Below are positions 16,194 to 27,599 of a stretch of 64,000 bases of DNA, piece by piece. The notes beneath the pieces were generated by a model. The model made no database searches. It was not told the DNA's origin and saw nothing but the letters and a program-made list of their open reading frames with translations. Location: contig OZ244980.1 of assembly GCA_965223035.1 (NCBI GenBank), positions 5,952,001-6,016,000 on the forward strand. The letters run 5' to 3'. This stretch comes from CAMDPA01 sp965223035. Its GTDB lineage: Bacteria; Pseudomonadota; Alphaproteobacteria; Rhizobiales; Hyphomicrobiaceae. The position numbers and the translations under genes were made by a program. Numbering within the stretch: the first letter of the stretch is position 1; each line of letters begins with the position of its first letter.

Positions 16194-16287
16194 GCATGCC
16201 GGCCTCCACCTCCGGCATGCAGTGTGAATCATATTCGCACGCCCTTGGGAATCCCCCGCGAAGATTCCAACAAGAATGATAATGCTC

Positions 16288-16347
16288 TAGATCATCGCGC
16301 CTTTAATCGGGATGGTTCCGATTCCGATTAAAGGCAGGTTGCTCTAG
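16288..16347. repeat. Family A palindrome (A2), adjoining the IS630
   Basis: TAGATCATCGCGCC, stem CTTTAATCGGGATGG / CCGATTAAAGGC, then AGGTTGCTCTAG. Its left edge was the IS630 target; its right CTAG (16344-16347) gives the stop of the small minus-strand frame next to it. Confidence 0.85.
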
Positions 16348-16490
16348 CGCCGCTCGACCTCGGCATCGAGTTCGCTCAGCGCACCGTCGACGATTGCTTT
16401 GATCACCCGCAACGGAGGCATCGTCGGCGCCCACCCTTCAAGGCCCACGTCGCTGAACAGCCAACCGCCGGTGTTGCCCGATCCCCGCAT
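16344..16490 (-). CDS. Possible 48-residue small protein
   Basis: ATG 16490 follows GGGGGGAGCG, a usable ribosome binding site. The peptide begins MRGSGNTGGWLFSDVGLEGW and ends with an amphipathic helix (VIKAIVDGALSELDAEVERR). The stop TAG is the CTAG edge of repeat A2. No family is recognised. It lies 130 bases downstream of the AAA ATPase in the same direction and could be its partner, a remnant or chance. Confidence 0.35.
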   Translation of the reverse strand: MRGSGNTGGWLFSDVGLEGWAPTMPPLRVIKAIVDGALSELDAEVERR

Positions 16491-16526
16491 CGCGCTCCCC
16501 CCGGCTTAACGCAAAGATGGACTCAC

Positions 16527-16580
16527 AATCCAGCCGGGTGGGGAGCGGGATGGCTCCAGCTGATGCTGAGACGCGCTACA
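16527..16580. repeat. Family C repeat copy (C2)
   Basis: CAATCCAGCCGGGTGGGGAG, then CGGGATGGCTCCAGCTGATG and CTGAGACGC. Compare the copies at 40488 and 55872. Confidence 0.55.
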
Positions 16581-16620
16581 TCGACGGCGCGTCGACGGCG
16601 TGGGCGACCCGCCGATGCCG

Positions 16621-18684
16621 TCACCCCATGAAGCCGAGCGCGCCGGCGGCATCTGGCTTGCTGCGGCTGATGTCGGCCAACAGGGCCTCCAGATCATCGG
16701 GCATGTCTAAGATGCCGAGCATCTCGGCCTGCTTGCGGGCCTTGGCGAAGTCGCCGGGCGCTAGGTTGGCGAAAGCAACGCCGTTGGGCGGCGGCTCGGT
16801 GATCCCGAAAAACACGCGCCACGCCCGCTCCAGACCGCGCCGATTGAGGTGGTTGAAGCCAACCGAAAAGGTGAAGCGACGCAAAGAAGCCTGGTCGACG
16901 CGATCCATCAGGTTGGTGGTGAAACAGACCGGCAGCGGATGGTCCTCCATCCATGTCAACATCTCGTTGACCTGCGTGACCTCCCACGAATGGTGGGCGC
17001 CGCGGCGGTCCAGTAGCAGGCTGTCCGCTTCATCGAAGACCAGGAACGTGCCGTTCTCGCGCGCCTCCTCAAAGGCCTCGGCGATGTTGCGCTCCGACTG
17101 GCCGACGTACATGCCCAAGATGTCCGAGGCCCTGATGTGGGTGATCTGCAGGCCCAGGCGGCCGGCCAGGTAGCGTGCAAATGCCGACTTGCCGGTGCCA
17201 GGCGGTCCGAACAGGCACAGCGAGAAGGCGCGCGCGTTGCCGCCGACCAATTGGTCGGCGAGCGCGATCAGGTCCCTGTCGGCGACGGTCAGCCCCGGGT
17301 CGAAGGACGGAATGGTGACGATCCGGCGCGCGCCCAATCCGGTGACAGCGCGCATGATCCCGCGTGCCGCCCGCTCCACCGTCGCCGCGCCGCCGCCTGC
17401 AAACCGCGCGGCCCGGATCGCGTTCTCGATGATCGCCGGCGTGGCATCCAAATGCTCGGCGAGGCGGCCGAGCTCACCTTCGTCGATCTCGACGCCATAC
17501 CGCTTCAGCAATTGCGCGATGATGCGACGCCGCTGCGCCGCCGGCGGGCGCTTGAGCTCGATCGCCAAGGTCATGCGCCGCAGAACAGCCGGGTCGATGC
17601 TACCCAGCTCGTTGCAGGTCCAAATCACCGGGATCGGATTGGTCTCCAAAAGTCGGTTGAAGTAGACCTTCGATCCACCGCGCCGGATCAGTTGAAGCGC
17701 CACGTCCTCCATCTCGTCGAACAGCAGTGCGGTCGACGTGTCTCCCGCCAGCAGCCGCAACGAAAACACCAGGTCGGTGAGCCTGCTGCGGCGGTTTTGT
17801 TCGCTGCTGTGCTGGCCTTCCTCGCCGGCCGCATAAAGTGTCAGACCAGCTGCCCGCGCTGCGACCTTGGATAGCTCGGTCTTGCCCGACCCCGGCGGAC
17901 CATAAAGCAGGATATTGATGCCGGCCGCCCGCTCGCGCGTGCCCCCCTGCAGCACCGATATAATGAGATCGCGGTCGGTGGTGACGTGCTCGTAATCGTC
18001 CGGGCCGACGCCGGAGGTGGTGAGTGGTACCCCCAGCAAGGCCTCACGCATGGCGGTAAAGTCGGCATAGGTGCGATCGAGGCAGAGATTGATCCGGAAC
18101 GGAACCGCATACCGGGCGCCGTGGCCGCCGATGTAGTCGCCATCGTCGATCTGCACCAGACCGGCACCGATCAAATCGCCGGCCGGCGCCAGGCAGTCCT
18201 CGACCACGTGTGCGGACTCTCCCACCAAAAGCCCGATGGCGCGCGACATCGGATTAGCTGCCTCTTGCACCGTGTTGGCGAAGTACTGAACCAGCTCGTA
18301 GCGCGCGCAGCAGGCGATGAGGCCGACAATGCGCAAAGCCGCATCGGGGTTCGCGATATTTAATACCCGGATCATCCGCTCGATATTGGATGCCAGCGGT
18401 TCAGGCCGGTCGACTTGCCCGGCAATCGTATCCAGCGACTGGATCAGCGCCTTGCTCGAGCGGGCGAAGGCTCTTTCATACTCGGCCATCTTGATGCCCG
18501 AGCCATAGGGCTGATCGTGGAAACGGGCCAGGGCGGACGGAAACGGAATGCCGAAGAAATCAGCGCGCTCAAATAGCCAGTACGTGATCTGCCGCGCCGA
18601 GCGCGCCGGCAACTCGCCGCGCGATAGGACGCGAGCGGCGTAGCGTGCAACAAGGCCACGCTCAATATCGGCCTCAGTCATCAC
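16621..18684 (-). CDS. Tandem AAA-family ATPase with a unique N-terminal domain
   Basis: 687 residues. An uncharacterised N-terminal half of about 250 residues is followed by two AAA modules. Module 1: Walker A GPPGSGKTE (about residue 260), Walker B LLFDEMED (about 320), then VIWTCNE and an Arg pair in VLRRMT. Module 2: Walker A GPPGTGKSAFA (about 490), second-region MYVGQSERNIAEAF, Walker B LVFDEADSLL (about 548), TTNLMDRVDQASLRRF. Both sites look competent for ATP. Module 1 keeps only a shortened pore region. No protease or membrane segment is seen. Probably a hexameric remodelling ATPase; partner and substrate unknown. It is monocistronic except for a possible small frame downstream. Confidence 0.8.
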   Translation of the reverse strand: MMTEADIERGLVARYAARVLSRGELPARSARQITYWLFERADFFGIPFPSALARFHDQPYGSGIKMAEYERAFARSSKALIQSLDTIAGQVDRPEPLASNIERMIRVLNIANPDAALRIVGLIACCARYELVQYFANTVQEAANPMSRAIGLLVGESAHVVEDCLAPAGDLIGAGLVQIDDGDYIGGHGARYAVPFRINLCLDRTYADFTAMREALLGVPLTTSGVGPDDYEHVTTDRDLIISVLQGGTRERAAGINILLYGPPGSGKTELSKVAARAAGLTLYAAGEEGQHSSEQNRRSRLTDLVFSLRLLAGDTSTALLFDEMEDVALQLIRRGGSKVYFNRLLETNPIPVIWTCNELGSIDPAVLRRMTLAIELKRPPAAQRRRIIAQLLKRYGVEIDEGELGRLAEHLDATPAIIENAIRAARFAGGGAATVERAARGIMRAVTGLGARRIVTIPSFDPGLTVADRDLIALADQLVGGNARAFSLCLFGPPGTGKSAFARYLAGRLGLQITHIRASDILGMYVGQSERNIAEAFEEARENGTFLVFDEADSLLLDRRGAHHSWEVTQVNEMLTWMEDHPLPVCFTTNLMDRVDQASLRRFTFSVGFNHLNRRGLERAWRVFFGITEPPPNGVAFANLAPGDFAKARKQAEMLGILDMPDDLEALLADISRSKPDAAGALGFMG

Positions 18685-19196
18685 CGACCCACTCTGCAGT
18701 AGCCACGCGCCAAAACTTGTTCACCACCCGGATTATCCGATGTGGCAGCCGTTGGGTACCGGTTCCAGTCATCGATCGTGAGCTAAGCACGGCCTGCAGA
18801 GCCTGTCGACAGAGGGGCTGCGGCAGCGAACGCCTGATCGTTTGAGATCGGCGTGCCCAAGGGGATCGGGCTCGTCAGTCGACGATTGCAGCCGGTCGCG
18901 CTCGGGCGACGGGAGCCACTAGATCATCGCGCCTTAAATCGGAACCGCAACGCCGATTCCAATTGCGCCGGTTCCGATTTAAGGCAGGTTGCTCTAGCCA
19001 GTGGTGCAGCAAGCGGTGCGAAAAACGGGGAGTGACCATGCCGTGACCCGCGAGCTTGGCGAATGCGTGCGGCACCGGCTGGATCGTGAGCGCGTTGCGG
19101 TGTGCGCTGGAACCAATCCGCGTCCTCCGCCGGCCTGCCACAACATGGTGCCGGTGGGTGGCCAGGTGAGGCGGCGGGCCGGCACAGCTGTCCGCC
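18685..19196. other. Non-coding gap with family A and B repeats
   Basis: No supported gene. It contains family A copy A3 and family B copy B4; open frames across them read through the palindromes and are not convincing. The left end must hold the AAA ATPase promoter. Confidence 0.65.
18919..18998. repeat. Family A palindrome (A3), both CTAG ends intact
   Basis: CTAGATCATCGC, stem GCCTTAAATCGGAACCG, loop, stem CGGTTCCGATTTAAGGC, AGGTTGCTCTAG. The 17-bp arms are perfect. A clean, complete reference copy of the long hairpin. Confidence 0.9.
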
Positions 19197-19214
19197 TCAG
19201 GCGGAGCTGATCTC
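19173..19214. repeat. Family B repeat copy (B4) overlapping the end of the Smr gene
   Basis: GGCGGGCCGGCACAGCTGTCC then GCCTCAGGCGGAGCTGATCTC. The last codons and TGA stop of the Smr-domain gene (minus strand) are inside it. Confidence 0.6.
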
Positions 19215-19865
19215 GCGCGGCTTGGCGTTGCGCAAGGTGACATAGAGGGCGCCTTCGCCGCCGTGGCGCGTGTGAGCAGGCGCGTAGTTGAGGACCAGGG
19301 CGCTCAACCCGGGTTCGGCCAACCATCGCGGCAAATTCCGCCGCAGCACGCCGCGCGGTCGCGGCGCCAGATGCAGTTCTGCCTGGGCGGGGGCATCGTT
19401 GGGGCCGCCCTTGCCGGTTATCACCAGCACCATGCGATGGCCGGCGGCATGGCAGCGATGAATAAACCCCACCAATGCCGCATGCGCCTCCGCTTGGGTC
19501 AGGCCATGAAGATCAAGGCGCGCCTCGATTCGATCGTGTCCCTTGGCGAGGCGCCGCATTTTGCGCCGCGCCAAACGCGCCGGGTTGGTGGGCTGCCCGG
19601 TCGATGGTTGTCTAGGCTGGGCGGGTTGGTGTTGCTGGCTCGCGGGCGGCGGCGGCGAGGCTAGTGATCCGGCTCGCTGGTTCGCCGCGGGTGGCTCTTG
19701 GCGAGGTGGGGTCGGCGTGGATGATGCTTCATGTTTGACCGGAACGCGTCGGTGCTGTTCGCGCCACGGCTGTACATCGCGGGTTGCATGTCGCCACAAT
19801 GCCTCGTCGTCCTTGGAGAGTTGGCGGCGAGCCCTGCGCGGCGGTTTGTCGTCTGCGGCGGTCAT
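19197..19865 (-). CDS. Smr-domain (MutS2 C-terminal-like) protein
   Basis: 222 residues. N-terminal 25 are basic (DDKPPRRARRQLSKDDEALW), a proline- and glutamine-rich linker follows, then a Smr domain of about 90 residues: EARLDLHGLTQAEAHAALVGFI (the DLHG motif), VLVITGKGG (TGKG motif) and LSALVLNYAPAHTRHGGEGALYVTLR. Smr domains cut or bind structured DNA or RNA. ATG 19865 is chosen because homologues start MTAADDKPP-like; the longer frame is unlikely. It follows MltA at 277 bases in the same direction, a conserved alphaproteobacterial pairing. Its last codons lie in a family B repeat. Confidence 0.87.
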   Translation of the reverse strand: MTAADDKPPRRARRQLSKDDEALWRHATRDVQPWREQHRRVPVKHEASSTPTPPRQEPPAANQRAGSLASPPPPASQQHQPAQPRQPSTGQPTNPARLARRKMRRLAKGHDRIEARLDLHGLTQAEAHAALVGFIHRCHAAGHRMVLVITGKGGPNDAPAQAELHLAPRPRGVLRRNLPRWLAEPGLSALVLNYAPAHTRHGGEGALYVTLRNAKPREISSA

Positions 19866-20142
19866 TCTAGCAATGGGTCGACAGCTGTTCAGCGTCTTGC
19901 ACGGCGCAAGCGTCGCACCAGCGCACAACCGAGCCTGCGAAGGACAATCGTCATTGATCCGTTCAAGTCGGACACGTGCACCTCTGAATTGCAGCATGGT
20001 CGGTTGGCGTTGGATGACAAATCACTGCCATTCCGCACGCTTTGCACTGGTCAATCACAGCATACAGTAAACCTGTGGTGCGGGCCCGGTCTGTTTGCTG
20101 GCCTTGACCACGAAAACTGAACCGCCGGGAACCAGCGTTGGA

Positions 20143-21288
20143 TCATTTGCAACGCGGTACCAGCCTGTAAAACGTGGCCGGGTGGTTGATGGCGCCGGCG
20201 ACACGACCGGCCTCTGGACCAGTGCCGACATACCAGTCCGCCCGGCCAGGCCCCTTGATGGCCGCCCCCACGTCTTGCGCGACCATAAGGCGATGCCGGG
20301 AGGCCGCGCCCGGACCGGTGCGCAACCGCGGCGCGCTCACGTAAATCGGTAACCCGAGCCCATGATAGCTCGGATCAACGGCCAAGCTGCGGCCTGGCGT
20401 GAGCGGGATGTCATCGGCACCCAGCGCATGCCCCGGCTCATCGGCCGTTCCCTGTGCGCGAAAGAACACGAAGGACCGGTTGTGCTGCATGAGCTGTGTT
20501 GCCCGCGCGCGATCGGCGCGCAGGTAGTCGATCAGCGCGGCCAGGGTGAGGCCGTGCGCGGAGAACCCGCCACGGGCCAGCAGAAGTCGACCGACTGAGG
20601 TGTAGGGATGTCCGTTGCTGCCGTCATAAGCTACGCGCATAAGTCTGCCGTCGGACATGCGAAGCGCAGCAGAACCTTGAATCTGAATGATGAAGGCGTC
20701 GACCGGATCTTCGACCCAAGCCAGCTCCAGCCCTCGACCGGCCAGTGCGCCGGCCTCGATATCGGCGCGAGTCGGATAGGGCTCCAGCCCGCGCGGGGTG
20801 CGGCGCATGTATGTGCGACCAGCGACCACGGGTGCCTGCGTTTGCGTCCGGCGAACCTCGACCAGATCATGCGGACGGCGATAAAGGGGTGCGGTAAACC
20901 GACGCGTTTTTTTCGTGGATGCCGCGAGCAACGGCTCGAAGTAACCCGTCAGCAGGCTGTCCGTCGGTTCAGCCAGGACCCGGTGAGGTACGAAGTAGTG
21001 TTCGAAAAAATACCGGGCTTCGGCCCGGCTGATGCGCCGCCGGCCGCGCTGGCGTGCTTGACGGTAAACGTCGAGCGCGATCGACGAGGGTGCCGCTACG
21101 CCCGCGCCGGCTTCACCGCCATCCAGCGCAGCATAGCGCGCTGCCGAGCGCAAAAACGCGCTGAAGGCGTGGGCATGGTCGTCGGTTTGCCAAAAGGGCA
21201 GCCGGGCAAACGCCACCGGCAGCAGCCGGGGCGGCTCTGGCGGCTCATGCGCGGCGTCGCCCTGCCGCCGGACACGCTCGTCGCTCAC
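20143..21288 (-). CDS. mltA: MltA-family lytic murein transglycosylase
   Basis: 381 residues from GTG 21288, which lies one base after the Tim44-gene stop. MltA cuts glycan strands of peptidoglycan non-hydrolytically. Seen: RRISRAEARYFFEHYFVPH, LLTGYFEPLLAAS (family box), IQGSAALRMSDG, LMRVAYDGSNGHPYTSVGRLL, NRSFVFFR, PLTPGRSLAVDPSYHGLGLPIYV with the catalytic Asp in the VDPS region or in MVAQDVGAAIKGPGRADWYVGTG (3D domain). There is no evident signal peptide or lipobox at this start, so how it reaches the periplasm is unclear; a short N-terminal extension may be missing from the GTG start. Confidence 0.88.
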   Translation of the reverse strand: MSDERVRRQGDAAHEPPEPPRLLPVAFARLPFWQTDDHAHAFSAFLRSAARYAALDGGEAGAGVAAPSSIALDVYRQARQRGRRRISRAEARYFFEHYFVPHRVLAEPTDSLLTGYFEPLLAASTKKTRRFTAPLYRRPHDLVEVRRTQTQAPVVAGRTYMRRTPRGLEPYPTRADIEAGALAGRGLELAWVEDPVDAFIIQIQGSAALRMSDGRLMRVAYDGSNGHPYTSVGRLLLARGGFSAHGLTLAALIDYLRADRARATQLMQHNRSFVFFRAQGTADEPGHALGADDIPLTPGRSLAVDPSYHGLGLPIYVSAPRLRTGPGAASRHRLMVAQDVGAAIKGPGRADWYVGTGPEAGRVAGAINHPATFYRLVPRCK

Positions 21289-21289
21289 T

Positions 21290-22024
21290 TCAGGTCGCGG
21301 CTTGCGTCGCGACCAGCCGCCAATTCGGGTTCCTTGAGGTCGCGTCCCGCGCGAAGCTCCAGTAGTCGGTGACATCGGTAATGCGCTGGGGATCGCCCGA
21401 AATCACTTCGCCGTCGCGTCCGCGGGTGGCGGATATCAATTGGCTCTCGAACTTGACCGTGATGATCGCTTGATTGCCCTTGAGCTCGGCCTCGATGATG
21501 TCCGCCTTGTTGATGCCGACGAAGCTTTGGTCGATCACCTCTCCGCGCTTCTCGCGATCGGAGATCGCGCTTGAGAAGCCTTCCATCACGTCGCGGCTCA
21601 ACAGGTCGCGCAGCACCTTGCGGTTGCCCTCGGCGAAGGCTGTGACGATCATCTCGTAGGCCTGTTTGGCGCCGACCAGAAAGTGCTCCGGGTCGAACGT
21701 CGGCTCGGCATGCAGGATCGCCAGAAGGCCGCGCTCGACGGTGGGGTCGGCGGCAAACGTCTTCACTCGTTCCTCGGCCTGTGCGATCGCTACCTGGTCG
21801 GGCGGCGCCGGCGGCGGTTGCCCTTCACCGCTACGTTGCGGCAAGGTCACCACCTTCTCGCGTGTAGCCGCGGCGCGGTTTCGCTCTTGCTCGGCGCGGA
21901 TCTTTTGGTCGATACGGGCTTCGTCGTCGCCCGTTCGTTGACCGAGTACGCTCCTCAGCTTCCAGATCGCGACTACAGCAACGAGTATCGCAATCAACGT
22001 GATCAGATCGATCTGGCTGTCCAT
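21290..22024 (-). CDS. Tim44-domain inner-membrane protein
   Basis: 244 residues: an N-terminal membrane anchor (ITLIAILVAVVAIWKLRSVLGQRTGDDE), a charged linker (KIRAEQERNRAAATREKVV), then a Tim44-like domain from about residue 90 (GAKQAYEMIVTAFAEGNRKVLRDLLSRDVMEGFSSAI) ending RNPNWRLVATQAAT. This is the TimA-type alphaproteobacterial relative of mitochondrial Tim44. It shares an operon with mltA and smr and diverges from fxsA across 220 bases. It probably acts at the inner membrane, facing the cytosol or periplasm depending on anchor topology. Confidence 0.88.
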   Translation of the reverse strand: MDSQIDLITLIAILVAVVAIWKLRSVLGQRTGDDEARIDQKIRAEQERNRAAATREKVVTLPQRSGEGQPPPAPPDQVAIAQAEERVKTFAADPTVERGLLAILHAEPTFDPEHFLVGAKQAYEMIVTAFAEGNRKVLRDLLSRDVMEGFSSAISDREKRGEVIDQSFVGINKADIIEAELKGNQAIITVKFESQLISATRGRDGEVISGDPQRITDVTDYWSFARDATSRNPNWRLVATQAAT

Positions 22025-22244
22025 TGGGGCGCTTTCTCGCAGGAGAACGTATTCTATCCTATGTATGGTCTTGAACCAGCGTTAGCCAGCCCTGAGATTT
22101 CCCAGATCTGCCATGATAGCTGAAATAACGATCCAGAGCTTGCCAGCAATCTAGGCGCTTGCGTGGCGCTCGCCAACACAAATGGCCATAAATGGCTTAC
22201 GCCCACAAGATCAGCGCGCAAAGTCTTATTTTCGAGGGCGCCTC

Positions 22245-22781
22245 ATGATCCTGCGCTTCGGCCTCATACTGGTGTTTGTCGCCTTCCCGCTGCTGGAGCT
22301 GGCGCTGTTGATCGCGCTCGGCCAGCACATTGGATTTTGGTGGACAATGGCCATTCTGGTTGCCACGGCGATCATCGGCGGCTCGATCCTGCATGCGCAG
22401 GGATTTTCCGCCATGCAGCGGGTGATGGGCGAGATGCAAAAAGGCAGACCGCCGATCGAGCCGGTGGTCGACGGCATGTTCTTGATGTTTGCCGGCCTGC
22501 TGCTGCTCACGCCGGGGCTGATCACCGATGCGATCGGTGGCCTGCTGTTGGTGCCGCCCTTGCGACGGCACATTGCACGTTTTGCCTTGCTGCGACTGCT
22601 CGGCGTTGGCGACGTGGTGTTTGCGGGCCGATACGAGGAGTCGCAGCGCGGCGCCCGACCGCATGAGCCCCAGCGTGACGCCGACGGCAATATCGTCATC
22701 GATGGCGAATGGGAGCGGGTCGACGACAGCAAATCCCGCCGGCGCCCGCCAGACCCGTCCGATCATCTGCGCCCCAAGTGA
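22245..22781 (+). CDS. fxsA: FxsA family membrane protein
   Basis: 178 residues. Start ATG 22245 follows CGAGGG and matches the family start MILRFGLILVFVAFPLLELALL. Three to four hydrophobic segments follow: IGFWWTMAILVATAIIGGSIL, the conserved GLLLLTPGLITDAIGGLLLVPPLR, and an amphipathic C-terminus. E. coli FxsA reduces F-exclusion of phage T7; the general role is unknown. In alphaproteobacteria fxsA usually sits between tim44/mltA and secB; secB is not found here. The C-terminal 45 residues are polar and acidic (EWERVDDSKSRRRPPDPSD). Confidence 0.9.
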   Translation: MILRFGLILVFVAFPLLELALLIALGQHIGFWWTMAILVATAIIGGSILHAQGFSAMQRVMGEMQKGRPPIEPVVDGMFLMFAGLLLLTPGLITDAIGGLLLVPPLRRHIARFALLRLLGVGDVVFAGRYEESQRGARPHEPQRDADGNIVIDGEWERVDDSKSRRRPPDPSDHLRPK

Positions 22782-22827
22782 CCGTCGTCGACGATGATCG
22801 TCGATGGCGGCTCGCACAAACAAGGGG

Positions 22828-23640
22828 CTATTCGCGCATCCAGGTGGCGCCGATGACGCGTCCCAACTTGCCGGTCTGCAAAAACACGGCACACTTGTGA
22901 CCGCCGGCCAACAAAGCATCTGCCGGCAGCTCGATCTCGAGCGGCTCGCCGGTCCACATTCCGATCGGCGTCAGCTCCCTCACCACATTGTGATAGGTTA
23001 AGGTTCTTCCGCGATTCTCGCCGCGGCCAATCGTGACGTCGACCTTTGGCTTGACCACGGCCAGCCACACCGTGCCGGAACGGAGCTTGCCCGGTTGATT
23101 GCGCGGCGCCGCCCCGACGCTGATCAGCGCCTTTTCACCGATGCGGACCGCAGCGACCTTGACGCCGCGGTCGGCAATCTCGCCCTTGGTGCGATCGACC
23201 GCCGTATTGACCTGCTGGCGGTTGCTGCCGACGGCGTTGGCCACGCCGTTGACGACCACCTGCGGTGTGTAGACGTTGCCGCTGCGCAACGCCTTGGCAT
23301 AGGCGTGCTGCCGTTCGGCATGGCGCGGGCTCGCCAGCGTGTCCTTCCAGCCCAGGTAGTCCCAATAGTCGATCGGGAACGACAAGGCGACGACATGTGG
23401 ACGGCTCGCATACTCGGCCAGCAGCGCATCGGCCGGCGGGCACGAGGAGCAGCCCTGGCTCGTGAACAACTCGATCAACGTGCCTGTTTCGAACGGTTGG
23501 GCGATAATCTGCCGGTTCGCCACCGGACGCGTTTCCACCGGAACCGCGCCACCGCGCGTCTCGCTGCGTTGGGCCCACGCCAACGACGAGAGGAGCATTA
23601 CACAGATTAAGGTTGCCGGCGTTAGGTGGCCAAACCGCAT
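22828..23640 (-). CDS. DUF1223 secreted thioredoxin-like protein
   Basis: 270 residues with a signal peptide (MRFGHLTPATLICVMLLSSLAWA, residue about 23). The mature domain has LIELFTSQGCSSCPPADALL, a CxxC motif in a thioredoxin-like fold, FPIDYWDYLGWKDTLASP, and NVYTPQVVVNGVANAVGSNR with the cis-Pro. DUF1223 is common in Hyphomicrobiales; the redox partner is not known. It lies beside acnA and the ccm genes in the same order as in many relatives. It would act in the periplasm, perhaps on cytochrome c thiols, but that is inference. Confidence 0.87.
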   Translation of the reverse strand: MRFGHLTPATLICVMLLSSLAWAQRSETRGGAVPVETRPVANRQIIAQPFETGTLIELFTSQGCSSCPPADALLAEYASRPHVVALSFPIDYWDYLGWKDTLASPRHAERQHAYAKALRSGNVYTPQVVVNGVANAVGSNRQQVNTAVDRTKGEIADRGVKVAAVRIGEKALISVGAAPRNQPGKLRSGTVWLAVVKPKVDVTIGRGENRGRTLTYHNVVRELTPIGMWTGEPLEIELPADALLAGGHKCAVFLQTGKLGRVIGATWMRE

Positions 23641-23984
23641 GGGCGTGTTCCGATCAAGGCTCTCGCTGGACTGGTGTTAGGTTGTCGTCTCCAACATATC
23701 GTTACAGTCAGCATCAAGAGCCATTCACGAATGGGTGAGACCGGGCCTGCAGCGAACACGCTTTGGTGACAGCCAGCTTCTCGATCATTCGCGCCTTGCG
23801 CGGATGAGCCCTGCCGGGCCGCTCCGCTCCACCCCGCCCAGCCACCCAACCAAGCGTGTGATGGGGTACCGGCTGGGGTGCCGGCTGGGGTGCGGGCCGG
23901 AGAGCTGGCTGGTTTCAGCTGCCACTGAAATCAGCCCAGATGCCGTTCGGCCACACTTTCGCGGGGCCGAACAGTGGGCCGGTT
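23641..23984. other. Gap between the DUF1223 and acnA genes
   Basis: No gene. Contains a tandem 12-bp repeat CCGGCTGGGGTG at 23869-23880 and 23881-23892, and a GC-rich stretch around 23800-23850 that weakly resembles family C. No clear terminator for acnA was found. Confidence 0.55.
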
Positions 23985-26720
<2,736 letters not shown>

Positions 26721-26942
26721 GTCAGACGAAAGAGCCGCGCCGCCGGCGTGCCGGCGGGAGGGATCGGGTCAGGCCGGGACGGCGATGCGGCCAGCATGGC
26801 GCCCGACGCGCGCTGTTGTTTGCGCTAGCATCATTGTGGGCGAGGCCCGTATAGATCAGATCCTCGCGCCTCGGAACCAGTAAACCCTCAAACATCGGCT
26901 GTCACGCCCGCAGCACCACCCAAACCAGCTTGCCATACCCAC

Positions 26943-27599
26943 ATGCAATTGATCGTCGAGCACTTGAGCCTAGATCGTGGACAGCGGCGCGTCGTCGCCG
27001 ACCTGTCATTTGAAGTCCGGGCCGGCGACGCGTTGGTCTTGATCGGACCCAATGGTGTCGGCAAGACGACGCTGTTGCGTGGGCTCGCCGGCTTGATCCG
27101 CCCGGCGGCGGGGACCATCCGACTGGACGCAGCCGAGCATGATGGCGACATCGGCGAATACGCTCACTTCGTCGGCCACCGCGATGGCGTCAATGGGCGA
27201 CTGACGGCGATCGAAAACCTCCAATTCTGGGCCGATTACCTGGGTGATCATGCGGGCGCAGCGTCCGACGCGCTAGCGCAGGTCGGGTTGCGCGGACTGG
27301 CCCAAGCACCGGCCCGATGGCTGTCGGCCGGGCAGCGTCGACGGCTCGGATTGGCGCGGCTCCTGGTGGGCGATCGGCCGCTGTGGCTGTTGGATGAACC
27401 GTCCGTCTCGCTCGATGCTTTCGGCGTCGCCATGCTCCTGCAGCTGATCGACCAACACCGCCGATCCGGCGGGATCGTTGTGGTCGCCACCCACCATCGA
27501 CTCGACCTTGCGGACGCCGACGCGTTGCAGCTCGGACCGTGCGCGCCGTCCGCTGCCGATGCGCCAGGGGCAACGGTTGAGCGGGATGGGCTCGCATGA
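26943..27599 (+). CDS. ccmA: Cytochrome c maturation ABC transporter ATPase
   Basis: 218 residues. Walker A GPNGVGKTTLLRGL, signature LSAGQRRRLGLARLL, Walker B LWLLDEPSVSLD and the switch ATHHR are all intact. With CcmB, CcmC and CcmD it releases haem-loaded CcmE for cytochrome c assembly. It diverges from acnA and overlaps ccmB by 4 nt (ATGA). Confidence 0.96.
   Translation: MQLIVEHLSLDRGQRRVVADLSFEVRAGDALVLIGPNGVGKTTLLRGLAGLIRPAAGTIRLDAAEHDGDIGEYAHFVGHRDGVNGRLTAIENLQFWADYLGDHAGAASDALAQVGLRGLAQAPARWLSAGQRRRLGLARLLVGDRPLWLLDEPSVSLDAFGVAMLLQLIDQHRRSGGIVVVATHHRLDLADADALQLGPCAPSAADAPGATVERDGLA

Larger units (their letters stand above)
15238..16287 (-). mobile_element. IS630-type insertion sequence, about 1,050 bp
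   Basis: The ends are inverted repeats: GAGCATGATCA... at 15238 and, on the other strand, GAGCATTATCA... from 16287, matching at 18 of 23 positions. Both flanks have TA (15236-15237 and 16288-16289), the target duplication expected for IS630. It carries a transposase in two overlapping frames. Removing it rejoins TTAGATCATCGCGCC, the left edge of a family A repeat, and leaves the TAG stop of the upstream gene intact. So the element landed at the junction of that stop codon and a repeat. Confidence 0.9.

Noticed and set aside
18875..19243. Minus-strand frame of 122 codons containing NRNRRNWNRR
   Set aside because: It is produced by reading through family A copy A3 and B4; the same pseudo-peptide appears at other repeat copies.
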